Origin: Hymenobacter wooponensis
GTDB taxonomy: Bacteria; Bacteroidota; Bacteroidia; Cytophagales; Hymenobacteraceae
Reading direction: 5' to 3'
Assembly (NCBI RefSeq): GCF_004745865.1
Contig: NZ_SRKZ01000002.1
Location: 558,001 to 622,000, forward strand
DNA length: 64,000 nucleotides
The position numbers and the translations under genes were made by a program. The notes under the pieces were generated by a model. That model was not told the origin of the DNA, made no database searches, and saw only the letters and a program-made list of their open reading frames with translations. Positions 35,908-43,507 of this stretch are shown piece by piece; positions within the stretch are counted from its first letter, which is position 1, and each line of letters starts with the position of its first letter.

Positions 35908-35982
35908 TGGGGCGTACTGGGCTCGAACCAGTGACCCCTACCTTGTCGAGGTAGTGCTCTAAACCAACTGAGCTAACACCCC
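35908..35982 (-). tRNA. tRNA-Val, anticodon GAC, with C33
   Basis: All four arms fold canonically on the minus strand: acceptor GGGGTGT/ACGCCCC, D-stem GCTC/GAGC, anticodon stem CTACC/GGTAG, T-stem ACTGG/CCAGT with loop TTCGAGC. The total is 75 nt ending in A73, with no encoded CCA. The anticodon loop is TCGACAA, so the anticodon is GAC (valine) and the almost universal U33 is C. A Bacteroidota -7 element (TACCTTTG, 36017-36024) lies 35 bp upstream and a terminator follows. Confidence 0.9.
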
Positions 35983-36016
35983 ATACAAAGCCAAGCTGGC
36001 GGCGGCCGTAAAGAGC

Positions 36017-36024
36017 CAAAGGTA
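36017..36024 (-). promoter_or_regulatory. -7 promoter element of the tRNA-Val gene
   Basis: TACCTTTG on the minus strand, an exact TAnnTTTG, 35 nt before the tRNA 5' end. Confidence 0.55.
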
Positions 36025-36195
36025 TCATTATAGCTGACATATTCCAGCAATAGCTGGTGCAAAATTTATGCTTGAGATAGTGTTGGGCTGTAACCTTCTG
36101 ACGGCGGGCTAGTATAGCACTTTACCGATGCTCGTTCCGGCTGTTTAGTCACCGGAACGGTTTTCCTCCTTTGTGCTTTACCGCTCCCCATCTCT

Positions 36196-36897
36196 ATGAA
36201 AAAAGTAGCTCTCCTCCTTTCACTAACTGCCCTGAGTGCCGCGGCAGTGGCACAAGACCAAACAACTGGCCCCCGCTCTGGCCGTCTCGCTTCCTCTACT
36301 GACTACTCTCCGGGCAGCAGTGCTTCACGTAACAACGGTTTTGGCATAAAAGGCGGGTTCACGGCCTCTAACTTCCGCGGCGACGACAAGAAGAACTTCA
36401 ACAACGAAGGTATCTACAACACCTTCCACGCCGGGGTATATGCCCAGTTTGGCTTCAACAATGCTCTTTCCTTGCAGCCTGAGGTACTCTACAGCCGCCA
36501 GGGCTTTAAAGGTGCTCCTATGCAGTATGCATCTCGGGGCACCTATGATACTCGCCTAGACTACATTCAGGTACCTGTGCTGCTGGTGTACAACTTCCTC
36601 GACAATGTGAGCGTGCACGTGGGCCCGCAGGTATCTTTGCTGACGAAAGTAAAGGAGGGTGACACCGAGCGTAAGATTGCCGACGACAACAATGTATACG
36701 GGTACAGCTACAATAGCCTCGACTATGGTCTGGCCGCCGGTGTGGAAGCTCGGGTTGGACCAGCCCGCGTAGGTGGCCGTTACACTGCCGGCTTTGCTGA
36801 TATCATTAAGGATCCGCAAAACGCGGCCGCAAATTCCATCAATAACATCAAGAACGGCATGTTCCAGGTGTACGTGGGCATTGGAATTGCCGACTAG
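36196..36897 (+). CDS. Outer-membrane beta-barrel protein (PorT-like family)
   Basis: 233 aa. The signal peptide MKKVALLLSLTALSAAAVAQ is followed by an Arg/Ser-rich spacer. Then alternating amphipathic strands start at GFGIKGGFTASNF and include FHAGVYAQFGFNNALSLQPEVLYSRQGF, YIQVPVLLVYNFLDNVSVHVGPQVS and LDYGLAAGVEARVGPARVGGRYTAG. They end in a strand with MFQVYVGIGIAD. This is the pattern of small OmpW/OmpX-like barrels annotated as porin family or PorT-like in Bacteroidota. It is transcribed alone and ends at a perfect terminator. Ligand and role unknown. Confidence 0.85.
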   Translation: MKKVALLLSLTALSAAAVAQDQTTGPRSGRLASSTDYSPGSSASRNNGFGIKGGFTASNFRGDDKKNFNNEGIYNTFHAGVYAQFGFNNALSLQPEVLYSRQGFKGAPMQYASRGTYDTRLDYIQVPVLLVYNFLDNVSVHVGPQVSLLTKVKEGDTERKIADDNNVYGYSYNSLDYGLAAGVEARVGPARVGGRYTAGFADIIKDPQNAAANSINNIKNGMFQVYVGIGIAD

Positions 36898-36920
36898 GCC
36901 TGTTTATCATATAACTTATT

Positions 36921-36954
36921 GCAAAAGAGGAAGCCGTTAGGCTTCCTCTTTTGC
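36921..36954 (+). terminator. Terminator of the beta-barrel gene
   Basis: A perfect 15-bp stem, GCAAAAGAGGAAGCC with GGCTTCCTCTTTTGC, separated by a 4-nt loop. Confidence 0.9.
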
Positions 36955-36995
36955 GTTGTTTTGCTTGTAATTAGTACTCTTTACGCTCTGTTGCC

Positions 36996-37505
36996 TTGCT
37001 TACTCCATCCTCCGAAATTCTACCTGCCATCAATCAAGCTCGGGAGTTACTAGCGGAGCGCGGCATGGCTGCGCTGGGCACTTGGGCCTTGCTTAACCTG
37101 CTGGTAAGCGGCTACTTTGTGAAGCAAGCAGATGCCCGTACAGAAGCCCACCACTTTCACCTAATGAATGTGGGCTGGAACATGATAAACGCGCTACTAG
37201 CCGTGTGGGGCATTTTGCAGGCAAACCCAGCGCACGTAGCTGGTCTTACTCTTTCTGAAAGCCTTACCGCGCAGTTCAACTTCGAGAAGATTCTGCTTTT
37301 CAATGCGGGCCTGGATGTGGCCTACGTGTGCGTGGGTAGCTGGCTCCGGGCCCGAGCTGGTACTTCTGCCGCTACTCGCCCAGAGCGCCTGCTAGGGTAT
37401 GGGCGCTCCTTATGGGTGCAAGGCGGTTTCCTGTTTTTGTTCGACGTAAGTTTCTACCTTATCTATCATCGCTGGGCAAACGAGTTACTGCTGCGGGTGG
37501 CGTAG
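36996..37505 (+). CDS. Hypothetical integral membrane protein, four predicted helices
   Basis: 169 aa. Hydrophobic segments lie at about residues 23-42 (GMAALGTWALLNLLVSGYFV), 58-76 (VGWNMINALLAVWGILQ), 95-117 (KILLFNAGLDVAYVCVGSW) and 138-159 (WVQGGFLFLFDVSFYLIYH). I recall similar Hymenobacter/Bacteroidota proteins as a DUF family of small membrane proteins of unknown function, but I cannot name it with confidence. The start is TTG at 36996; the only internal Met near the front is residue 24. A terminator follows 6 bp after the stop. Confidence 0.75.
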   Translation: MLTPSSEILPAINQARELLAERGMAALGTWALLNLLVSGYFVKQADARTEAHHFHLMNVGWNMINALLAVWGILQANPAHVAGLTLSESLTAQFNFEKILLFNAGLDVAYVCVGSWLRARAGTSAATRPERLLGYGRSLWVQGGFLFLFDVSFYLIYHRWANELLLRVA

Positions 37506-37510
37506 ACCAC

Positions 37511-37551
37511 AAAAAAGCCCCACCAGCCGCGTAGGCCAGTGGGGCTTTCTT
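37511..37551. terminator. Bidirectional terminator
   Basis: AAAGCCCCAC pairs with GTGGGGCTTT around a loop that contains TAGGCCA. It lies between convergent genes. Confidence 0.85.
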
Positions 37552-37569
37552 CTCAGGGAGCGGACAGGC

Positions 37570-38136
37570 CTAGGCGTGTACCGAGTCTTTTACCAAGGCT
37601 TCCTTAATCTTCTCGTTGAAGTTGGGAATATCCTGGGGGTTGCGGCTGGTGATGATGTTGCCATCTACTACCACCGTCTCATCGACCCAAGTGGCGCCGG
37701 CATTTTTGATATCGGTTTGCAGGCTAGGCCAGCTAGTGAGCGTTTTGCCCTGCACCACACCGGCTTCGATGAGCGTCCAGGGGCCGTGGCAAATGGCGGC
37801 TACGGGTTTGCCGGAGCGCACAAACTCACCGATAAAGCTTACTACCTCGGGCTTGGTACGAAGCACGTCGGGGTTCATTTGGCCGCCGGGCAGCACTAGG
37901 GCATCGTAATCGGCCACTTTCACGTCGCCAATTACCTTATCTACATCTACTTTGTCGCCCCAGTCTTTCTCGTCCCAGCCCTTAATAGAGCCACTCTTGA
38001 GGGAAATGACGTGGGTCTCGGCGCCCTCGTTTTCTAAGTACTTCTTGGGCTTTTCCAGCTCCGACTGCTCAAAACCGTCGGTGGCAACTATGGCTATTTT
38101 CTTGCCTTTCAAGGCGTCGCTTCCAAAGAGGCTCAT
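37570..38136 (-). CDS. DJ-1/PfpI family protein (type 1 glutamine amidotransferase-like)
   Basis: 188 aa from ATG 38136 (MSLFGSDALKGKKIAIVAT); the frame runs 18 codons further but into a poor region. The DJ-1/PfpI fold shows GFEQSELEKPKKYLENEGAE, DALVLPGGQMNPDVLR and the nucleophile elbow PVAAICHGPWTLIEAG, with Cys and following His. NIITSRNPQDIPNFNEKI is typical of the YhbO/PfpI branch. Family roles include deglycase or protease-like stress protection. No signal peptide. Transcribed alone on the minus strand. Confidence 0.9.
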   Translation of the reverse strand: MSLFGSDALKGKKIAIVATDGFEQSELEKPKKYLENEGAETHVISLKSGSIKGWDEKDWGDKVDVDKVIGDVKVADYDALVLPGGQMNPDVLRTKPEVVSFIGEFVRSGKPVAAICHGPWTLIEAGVVQGKTLTSWPSLQTDIKNAGATWVDETVVVDGNIITSRNPQDIPNFNEKIKEALVKDSVHA

Positions 38137-38163
38137 ATCAATTTGCGTTAGGTACAGAAATAA

Positions 38164-38200
38164 AGAAGCCGACGCTACGCACGGTAGCATCGGCTTTTCT
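38164..38200 (-). terminator. Terminator of the thioesterase gene
   Basis: The stem AGCCGATGCTACC with GGTAGCGTCGGCT (one G-U pair) on the minus strand, followed by T-rich sequence. Confidence 0.7.
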
Positions 38201-38292
38201 TTAACGAGAGACGCCTGCAGTAGTTGTTACACTGGGCGCTCTGGTTGAGCTTATGGGCTTATAAAATTGTGGCCTAGGCCACCGTTTCCAGC

Positions 38293-38808
38293 TTACTCGC
38301 TGCGTTCATGCTTGAGCTGTTTGCGCAGGCGCTTCACGCGGTCATCGAACCCGTCGGGGTCGTAGCTGATGTCTTCCACGTCCAGCTGCTCCAGCATGTC
38401 CATGAGGTCATCGGAGTGCTCAGTACGGGTGCCGCCAGGTACGCGCACAAATGCCATTTCTGACCATAGCACCGCTTTCAGGCGCAGGCCGTCCTCGCTC
38501 AGCATCTGCATCTCTACTACCAGGTTAGAGTTATCAAAATGAATAAGCTGGGTTCGGATGCGCACCACCTCGGCATGTTGGGCGGGGCGCAGGTAGGCAA
38601 TGTGGTGCTTGGTGATGACCCAGCCAGCGCCCAGCTCCTGCGCCAGTTGGCCAAGGTTGAGGGCGTAGTGCTGAATTGTATGCTCTTCGCGGGCATTGAG
38701 GAAGTAGTCGAGGTAGCGGGCGTTGTTGAGGTGGCCTAGCATGTCGCAGTCCTGAAACTGAACACGATGCGTGGTTTCCGGAGTGCGGACCAATGATTTA
38801 GCAGCCAT
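38293..38808 (-). CDS. Acyl-CoA thioesterase (hotdog fold, 4HBT type)
   Basis: 171 aa. The FQDCDMLGHLNNARYLDYFLNAREEH segment is the classic hotdog active-site helix of the YbgC/4-hydroxybenzoyl-CoA thioesterase group, with the catalytic Asp in D-x-x-G-H-x-N-N. The following sheet runs WVITKHHIAYLRPAQHAEVVRIRTQLIHFDNSNLVVEM. The C-terminal 40 residues are charged and longer than the core domain. It hydrolyses acyl-CoA thioesters; chain-length preference is unknown. It sits just downstream of the DUF3616 gene on the same strand. Confidence 0.88.
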   Translation of the reverse strand: MAAKSLVRTPETTHRVQFQDCDMLGHLNNARYLDYFLNAREEHTIQHYALNLGQLAQELGAGWVITKHHIAYLRPAQHAEVVRIRTQLIHFDNSNLVVEMQMLSEDGLRLKAVLWSEMAFVRVPGGTRTEHSDDLMDMLEQLDVEDISYDPDGFDDRVKRLRKQLKHERSE

Positions 38809-38818
38809 AGAAGGGTAA

Positions 38819-39985
38819 CTAATGGTGTATGCAAAGGTGTGGATTTACGGCTGAATGCGAGCCGCCCTGGTGCGCTAGGCCACTGTAGAGCCGGTTGGGC
38901 AGCTGATAGGAATTAGCCAGGGCCGTATGCGGACGAGGCTTACGCGCAGGCGCAGGCTTGTCAAATACCACCAGCATTTCCTGTTCACTCAGGAGCGCCA
39001 TTCCCTCCGCTCGATCGAGGTGCGGTAAATGGGGTACGTCGAGCAGGCGCTCCAGCTGATCGGCAGGCGTGAGGCTGTCGTGCGCTTGAAACAGCGCATC
39101 TGGCCAACGGTAAATAGCAATGCTACCATCGAGGTCCATGGTGGGGCCAGCCAGAACAAGCAAGTCGGTGCCCTGCTGCCGGAGCTCCCGGATGCCCATA
39201 CCCCGCAGATCTAGGAAGTGTTTTTTGTAGAGCTTGTGGCCTCCGCCTTCCAGCTCCCCCAACCGCAGCTTGCCTTTTTTGTATTCCTCGGGTCTGATTT
39301 CTAATACAATGGCCCACCCGTGTAGTACTGGCCCGCGCAGGCCCAAGAACAAGCGGCCATCGGGGGAGGCGGCTAGCCCTTCAATATCCAACCCATTGTC
39401 TTTAGCGGGCACCTTTAGTGCGGGTCCAATGTGGGGGTCTTTGGCCAATACTTTCAGCAGCTCATTGGTACCGTGCTTATCAACCCGCAATTGGGCGGCG
39501 CGCAACTTTTGGCCGCTGGCGGTGGGGTGCTTAGCCGTTTTGCATAGCTCATAATCGCCAGATGTAGGATTGCGCACGAGCGGTATGCGGGCCAGCAGAC
39601 AGCGGTTAGGGGCCACCTCTATCTTGGTCAGCCGATTGATTTGCTTGGCAATATTGGGTTCTTCTGGCTTGGCATTCTTACGCTTAATACTATGCGAGCC
39701 CAGCACCCAGAGATAGTTCTCGGCTTCGCCCATGCCTTCCAGGTCTATTTCCTCAGTGGCTTTCTCGGGTAGGTCTACCAACTCTGAGAGCTTGTAGCTG
39801 CAGTGCTGCCCAAAAGTACGGGGGCCAGTGCGGCGCAGGCACTCCAAGGTGGTTCGCTCGTCGCAGCAGAGCCAGAGGTTGTCGCCGGTGAGCACGGCGG
39901 CAGAGAGCCCGTCGCGCACATCGTTACCATTGGGGTTTTTACTAAGCTTGGGGTCAAAATGCAGGGTATAGGTACGGGCAGGCAT
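38819..39985 (-). CDS. DUF3616 domain-containing protein
   Basis: 388 aa from ATG 39985 (MPARTYTLHFDPKLSK); the upstream 53 codons of the open frame are Arg/Pro-rich and unlikely to be coding. It matches the DUF3616 pattern: VRDGLSAAVLTGDNLWLCCDERTTLECL, IDLEGMGEAENYLWVLGSHSIKR, GLDIEGLAASPDGRLFLGLRGPVLHGWAIVLE, GIRELRQQGTDLLVLAGPTMD and RAEGMALLSEQEMLVVFDKP. The repeated blade-like spacing suggests a beta-propeller similar to esterase/phytase-type proteins. No signal peptide was seen. Function unknown. It lies 10 bp upstream of the thioesterase gene, so the two are probably co-transcribed. Confidence 0.8.
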   Translation of the reverse strand: MPARTYTLHFDPKLSKNPNGNDVRDGLSAAVLTGDNLWLCCDERTTLECLRRTGPRTFGQHCSYKLSELVDLPEKATEEIDLEGMGEAENYLWVLGSHSIKRKNAKPEEPNIAKQINRLTKIEVAPNRCLLARIPLVRNPTSGDYELCKTAKHPTASGQKLRAAQLRVDKHGTNELLKVLAKDPHIGPALKVPAKDNGLDIEGLAASPDGRLFLGLRGPVLHGWAIVLEIRPEEYKKGKLRLGELEGGGHKLYKKHFLDLRGMGIRELRQQGTDLLVLAGPTMDLDGSIAIYRWPDALFQAHDSLTPADQLERLLDVPHLPHLDRAEGMALLSEQEMLVVFDKPAPARKPRPHTALANSYQLPNRLYSGLAHQGGSHSAVNPHLCIHH

Positions 39986-40038
39986 ACAGAAGGGAGTGAG
40001 GCAGTAGCCTACAAACGGTTGCGCTTCACGGCGGGTTG

Positions 40039-40091
40039 TAGGCCACTGCCTCACTCTCCCAGAGTAGGCCAGAAGGCTAGGCAGTGGCCTA
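40039..40091. repeat. 13-bp inverted repeat built on the TAGGCC word
   Basis: TAGGCCACTGCCT (40039-40051) and AGGCAGTGGCCTA (40079-40091), with a 27-nt loop that holds another TAGGCCA. It lies in the spacer between two minus-strand genes. Confidence 0.75.
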
Positions 40092-40125
40092 GGACATTCT
40101 CCCGACCTGTACTGCCATTTGCTGC

Positions 40126-40632
40126 CTACCCTTTCGTACCGCAACTGCGGCGCACTTTTTCCAGGCGCTGCACCAAGTCACGTACCACGGCTTCGTCAGT
40201 GGTATACACGGGCATTTCCAGGGTAGTGGTATCGTCTTTGCCGGGCGGACGGCGCGTTATTTTAATCTCGTAGTAGCGGCGGTTCGTTTCGTTGTCGTGA
40301 GCGGGCGCGAAGGTGAGGGCCGTTACTTGGCTCCACTCTACGCCCATGCGCAGCTCAAACTCCACCTTGTTATCAGACTTCACAGCCCAGTCGGCGCCGT
40401 TCTTCTGGTGGCTGACCTGAAAGGTGCCTGCCCCGCTGGCTTCCGTGCGGTACTTCCGGATTACTTCCGTGAAGTGGCAGTTGGAGAGCTGAGCCCGCAC
40501 CTCCGTAGTGGGCTCATCGGGGTTGCGGGCCAGTTCATTGAGGCGGCGCGTGAGGGCTTGCACCTCAGTAACGGATTGGGCCTGGGCACTGGCACCGGCC
40601 AGCAGTAAACCAGCTAAGAAGAGCTTTTTCAT
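40126..40632 (-). CDS. Hypothetical exported protein
   Basis: 168 aa. Signal peptide MKKLFLAGLLLAGASAQAQ with a clean cleavage site. The mature part is soluble and mixed alpha/beta (VTEVQALTRRLNELARN; LSNCHFTEVIRKYRTEA; WSQVTALTFAPAHDNETNRRYYEIKIT; EAVVRDLVQRLEKVRRSC). The two Cys, one in LSNCHF and one near the C-terminus, could form a disulfide. No family recognised. It is monocistronic: 141 bp upstream of the DUF3616 gene with an inverted repeat between them. Confidence 0.75.
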   Translation of the reverse strand: MKKLFLAGLLLAGASAQAQSVTEVQALTRRLNELARNPDEPTTEVRAQLSNCHFTEVIRKYRTEASGAGTFQVSHQKNGADWAVKSDNKVEFELRMGVEWSQVTALTFAPAHDNETNRRYYEIKITRRPPGKDDTTTLEMPVYTTDEAVVRDLVQRLEKVRRSCGTKG

Positions 40633-40792
40633 CGGAATGTGCGGTTAGCATGACACCTATCCTTCCGTGGCTGGTCACAAGCCATCACGGCGACAGTACG
40701 CCAGATGCATCATCCTGAGAAAGAGTTGCCTGGGGTGGCCTAGGCCACCTCTCGCACGCTAATTAAAATACGCTAGGCCACTATCTAACAGA

Positions 40793-41209
40793 TTACTGAC
40801 CAGCTTTGCGGGCGCGCATTTGCTCCTGCACTTGGCGTTGCTTCACCTTCAGCTTCTGATACTGGGTGGCCGTGAGCACCTGCTGCAACTGCTTATCAGA
40901 GTTGGCGTTGATGCGTTTCAATTCGGCCATCATGGCGGGGCGGTCGGTGCTGTACTGGCGCTGGGCGGCGTTGGCTTTTTCAGCAGTTTCTGTGAAGATG
41001 GCGCGCACCTGCTTGGGCTGGTCACCAGTCAGGTTGAGCTCGTCCGTCAGCACGTCAGTCAGGTCGCGGGGGGCGGAAGAAGCTACGACGGGTGCGGGAG
41101 CGGGCGTGGCCACCGACTTTGCCTCCGGAATGCTCCGGTTACGCCGAGCGCAGCTAGAAGCGAGGGTAGTGGTGAGGGCCAGGGCGAGGAATAAGCGGGC
41201 AGGAGACAT
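40793..41209 (-). CDS. Small lipoprotein with a Spy/CpxP-like LTxxQ segment
   Basis: 138 aa from ATG 41209 (MSPARLFLALALTTTLASSC, lipobox LASSC). After a Pro/Ala-rich linker the C-terminal half is helical and charged: DELNLTGDQPKQVRAIFTETAEKANAAQRQYSTDRPAMMAELKRINANSDKQLQQVLTATQYQKL. The LTGDQ and LTATQ repeats resemble the LTxxQ motifs of Spy/CpxP periplasmic chaperones, here lipid-anchored. That relationship is suggestive only. It lies between the 40126 gene and the GMC oxidoreductase, all on the minus strand. Confidence 0.72.
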   Translation of the reverse strand: MSPARLFLALALTTTLASSCARRNRSIPEAKSVATPAPAPVVASSAPRDLTDVLTDELNLTGDQPKQVRAIFTETAEKANAAQRQYSTDRPAMMAELKRINANSDKQLQQVLTATQYQKLKVKQRQVQEQMRARKAGQ

Positions 41210-41284
41210 AGTACAATAGGGTGGCGTGTGCCTCCGCATACGCGAAAACTATGCCCCACGGTTATACTATTCCTGATCTGGACG

Positions 41285-43333
41285 CTACTGCCCTACTGCC
41301 ACCCTTGCCGCCGCCCCAGACCGAGCGGTGGGGTTGCTGGTTTTCAGGTGCTGCGCGGTATAGTGCGCCAGGGCCATGATGGTCAGCATGGGGTTTACGC
41401 CGCTACACGCTGGAAAAGCGGAGGCATCGGCCACGAACAAATTCCCCACTTCGTACAGCTCACCAGTGGGGCTAGTGGGGTGAGTACCCGCGTCGCCGCC
41501 CATGCGGCAGGTGCTCATCTGGTGGGCGCTGTAGAGGCTGAACTGGTTAGGCTTCCAGCCCAAATGCGGCAGCTGCTCCAGCACTTCTGGGTTTTGCAGC
41601 ACGCCGTTTTGGGCGTGCAGTGTAGGCAGCGTGCCGTGAGGTAGATATACCTTACCGGCCCCCGCGGCCACATGAATTTCGGCGGCGGCGCGCACACCTT
41701 GCAGCAGATGGTTGCGGTCGAAGTCGCTGAGCACATAGTCGATGAGTGGGGCGCCGTGCTTGTCTACCTTCACGCAGCCCCCGTCCCGGTCGCGGGTGAG
41801 CACAATAAAGGAGCCGAGGTGGGCGGCCTGGCGCATCATTTCCTTGTGCTGCTCGCCAGAGCGCCAGGGCAATACCATAGCCATTAGTCCACTATGGGCC
41901 GGCGGTGTTTCCAGCTTCACGCCAAAGTTGGTGCCGTCTAGCATCGTAAAGCAGTCATTCACCACCGACATCATAGGCCCATGCCAGGGGTTGATGGCGT
42001 GCGCGTAGTGCGCCGAAACCACCACGGTAGGGTGCAGGTGCAGGTGCTCACCAATGTGCGGGTGCTTTAGGCCACTGCGCAGCAGCAGGGCCGGCGTCTG
42101 GATGGAGCCACCGGCTACCACTACCCGCCGGGCCCGCACTGTTACGCGCACGGCGCGCCCATCGGCGGTAGTATGCACGGCCTCGGCGCCTGTGGCCCGG
42201 TTGCCGGCAATGGTGATGCGCTCCACGTGCGTGTCGGCCAACAGGCGGGCGCCGTGGTCGTAGGCCTGTTGCAGGTAGGTATTGAGTGTGCCTTGCTTCA
42301 CGCCGTGCCGGTCGCCGAAGCAGCTGTACCCGAGGCCCTGAAACTGCTGGTCCGTGTCGGTGAGGCCCTTCTCGTTGCGCGGAATCAGCTTAACCTCCTG
42401 CCCTAGCTTAGTAGAGCCATCCCAGAGCGCCTGGTTCTGGCCATTGTGCCGGTGGTAATCAATGTTCACACTCAAGGCCTTACTCACTGCATCGAGGCTT
42501 TTTTTAAAATCAAGCGAAGCGAAGTGCGGAACCTGGTGCTCCCGGGCCCACTCCTGCAGCACGTAGTCGGGGGTGCGAAAGGCACCGGCCCAGTTTACGG
42601 TAGTGCCGCCGCCCAGGCAGGAGCCCGCCAGCAAGGCGATACCGCCATCCTGCGTGCTAATGGCTCCGCGGCCATCGTAGAGGTGGCCTAGCATGTCTAC
42701 TTCGCGCTGAGTGAAGTCGGCACCGTGGAAGTACGGGCCTTTTTCCAGAACTAGCACATCGTGGCCGGCCGCGGCCAGTTCGCCGGCCACCACGCCGCCA
42801 CCTGCACCACTGCCAATTACCAGCACGTCGCACTCGTAGGTCACGTCGTGGGTCGGCTGCAGGGGTTTGATAGGCCTAGGCGTGTCTACAATTTCCTCTG
42901 TTTGCGGGCCAGGGTAGCCAATATGCTCCCACACGAAGTTGCCCTGCTCTGGAGTGGAGCTGCCGTAGAACAGAAAGGTAAAAAGCTTGCGTAGCGCATG
43001 GAAGCCCTTCCGAAACTGCGGCACATTACTGGCCGCCCAGCTCTGCAGCAGCTTCTCGCGCTGCTCTGGCGCTAGCCGACTAAACGGCCGCAACGGCCCA
43101 AACCAGGTGAGCCCCACGGCGGGTGTTTCCAGCAAGCCCAGCAGCTGCATAAATTCCTTGCGGGCTCCGGCTGGCTGAGCATCCAAGACTTGCGCAATCT
43201 TTTCCAGGTCTACTCCTCCCGAGCCGGGCCGCGCCCAGTAGGCGGGGTCTTCAGCATCGTGACCGGGAATGGCAGGGATGAAGGTATCAGCAAGTGCGTG
43301 CAGAGTGGCGCGCTGCGTTTCGGTGAAAGACAT
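41285..43333 (-). CDS. GMC oxidoreductase resembling long-chain (fatty) alcohol oxidase
   Basis: 682 aa. Residues about 1-130 resemble the helical gluconate-dehydrogenase-subunit-3-like region that precedes the FAD domain in fatty alcohol oxidases. The FAD Rossmann motif is CDVLVIGSGAGGGVVAGELAAAGHDVLVLEKG. Next come the GMC signature GSCLGGGTTVNWAGAF and, in the C-terminal domain, SAHQMSTCRMGGDAGTHPTS and LFVADASAFPACSGVNPMLTIMALA (catalytic His/Asn region). It follows the aldehyde dehydrogenase by 174 bp on the same strand. The pair would convert a primary alcohol to an acid through the aldehyde; the chain-length specificity is an inference. Confidence 0.88.
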   Translation of the reverse strand: MSFTETQRATLHALADTFIPAIPGHDAEDPAYWARPGSGGVDLEKIAQVLDAQPAGARKEFMQLLGLLETPAVGLTWFGPLRPFSRLAPEQREKLLQSWAASNVPQFRKGFHALRKLFTFLFYGSSTPEQGNFVWEHIGYPGPQTEEIVDTPRPIKPLQPTHDVTYECDVLVIGSGAGGGVVAGELAAAGHDVLVLEKGPYFHGADFTQREVDMLGHLYDGRGAISTQDGGIALLAGSCLGGGTTVNWAGAFRTPDYVLQEWAREHQVPHFASLDFKKSLDAVSKALSVNIDYHRHNGQNQALWDGSTKLGQEVKLIPRNEKGLTDTDQQFQGLGYSCFGDRHGVKQGTLNTYLQQAYDHGARLLADTHVERITIAGNRATGAEAVHTTADGRAVRVTVRARRVVVAGGSIQTPALLLRSGLKHPHIGEHLHLHPTVVVSAHYAHAINPWHGPMMSVVNDCFTMLDGTNFGVKLETPPAHSGLMAMVLPWRSGEQHKEMMRQAAHLGSFIVLTRDRDGGCVKVDKHGAPLIDYVLSDFDRNHLLQGVRAAAEIHVAAGAGKVYLPHGTLPTLHAQNGVLQNPEVLEQLPHLGWKPNQFSLYSAHQMSTCRMGGDAGTHPTSPTGELYEVGNLFVADASAFPACSGVNPMLTIMALAHYTAQHLKTSNPTARSGAAARVAVGQ

Positions 43334-43507
43334 GACCGGGTGGGCGGGATGGTGGACTGATCCGGCGGCGGTTAACTAGGTGCCGGGCCCGGATAAGTTC
43401 GACAATTTTCCCGAAAACTACTCGGCTTGCATACAAAAAGACGCAGGGGTAAGCTGTGAGCATGAGGCGCTGCTTCACTCATCACCGCATCACTTCCTTA
43501 CCTCCCC

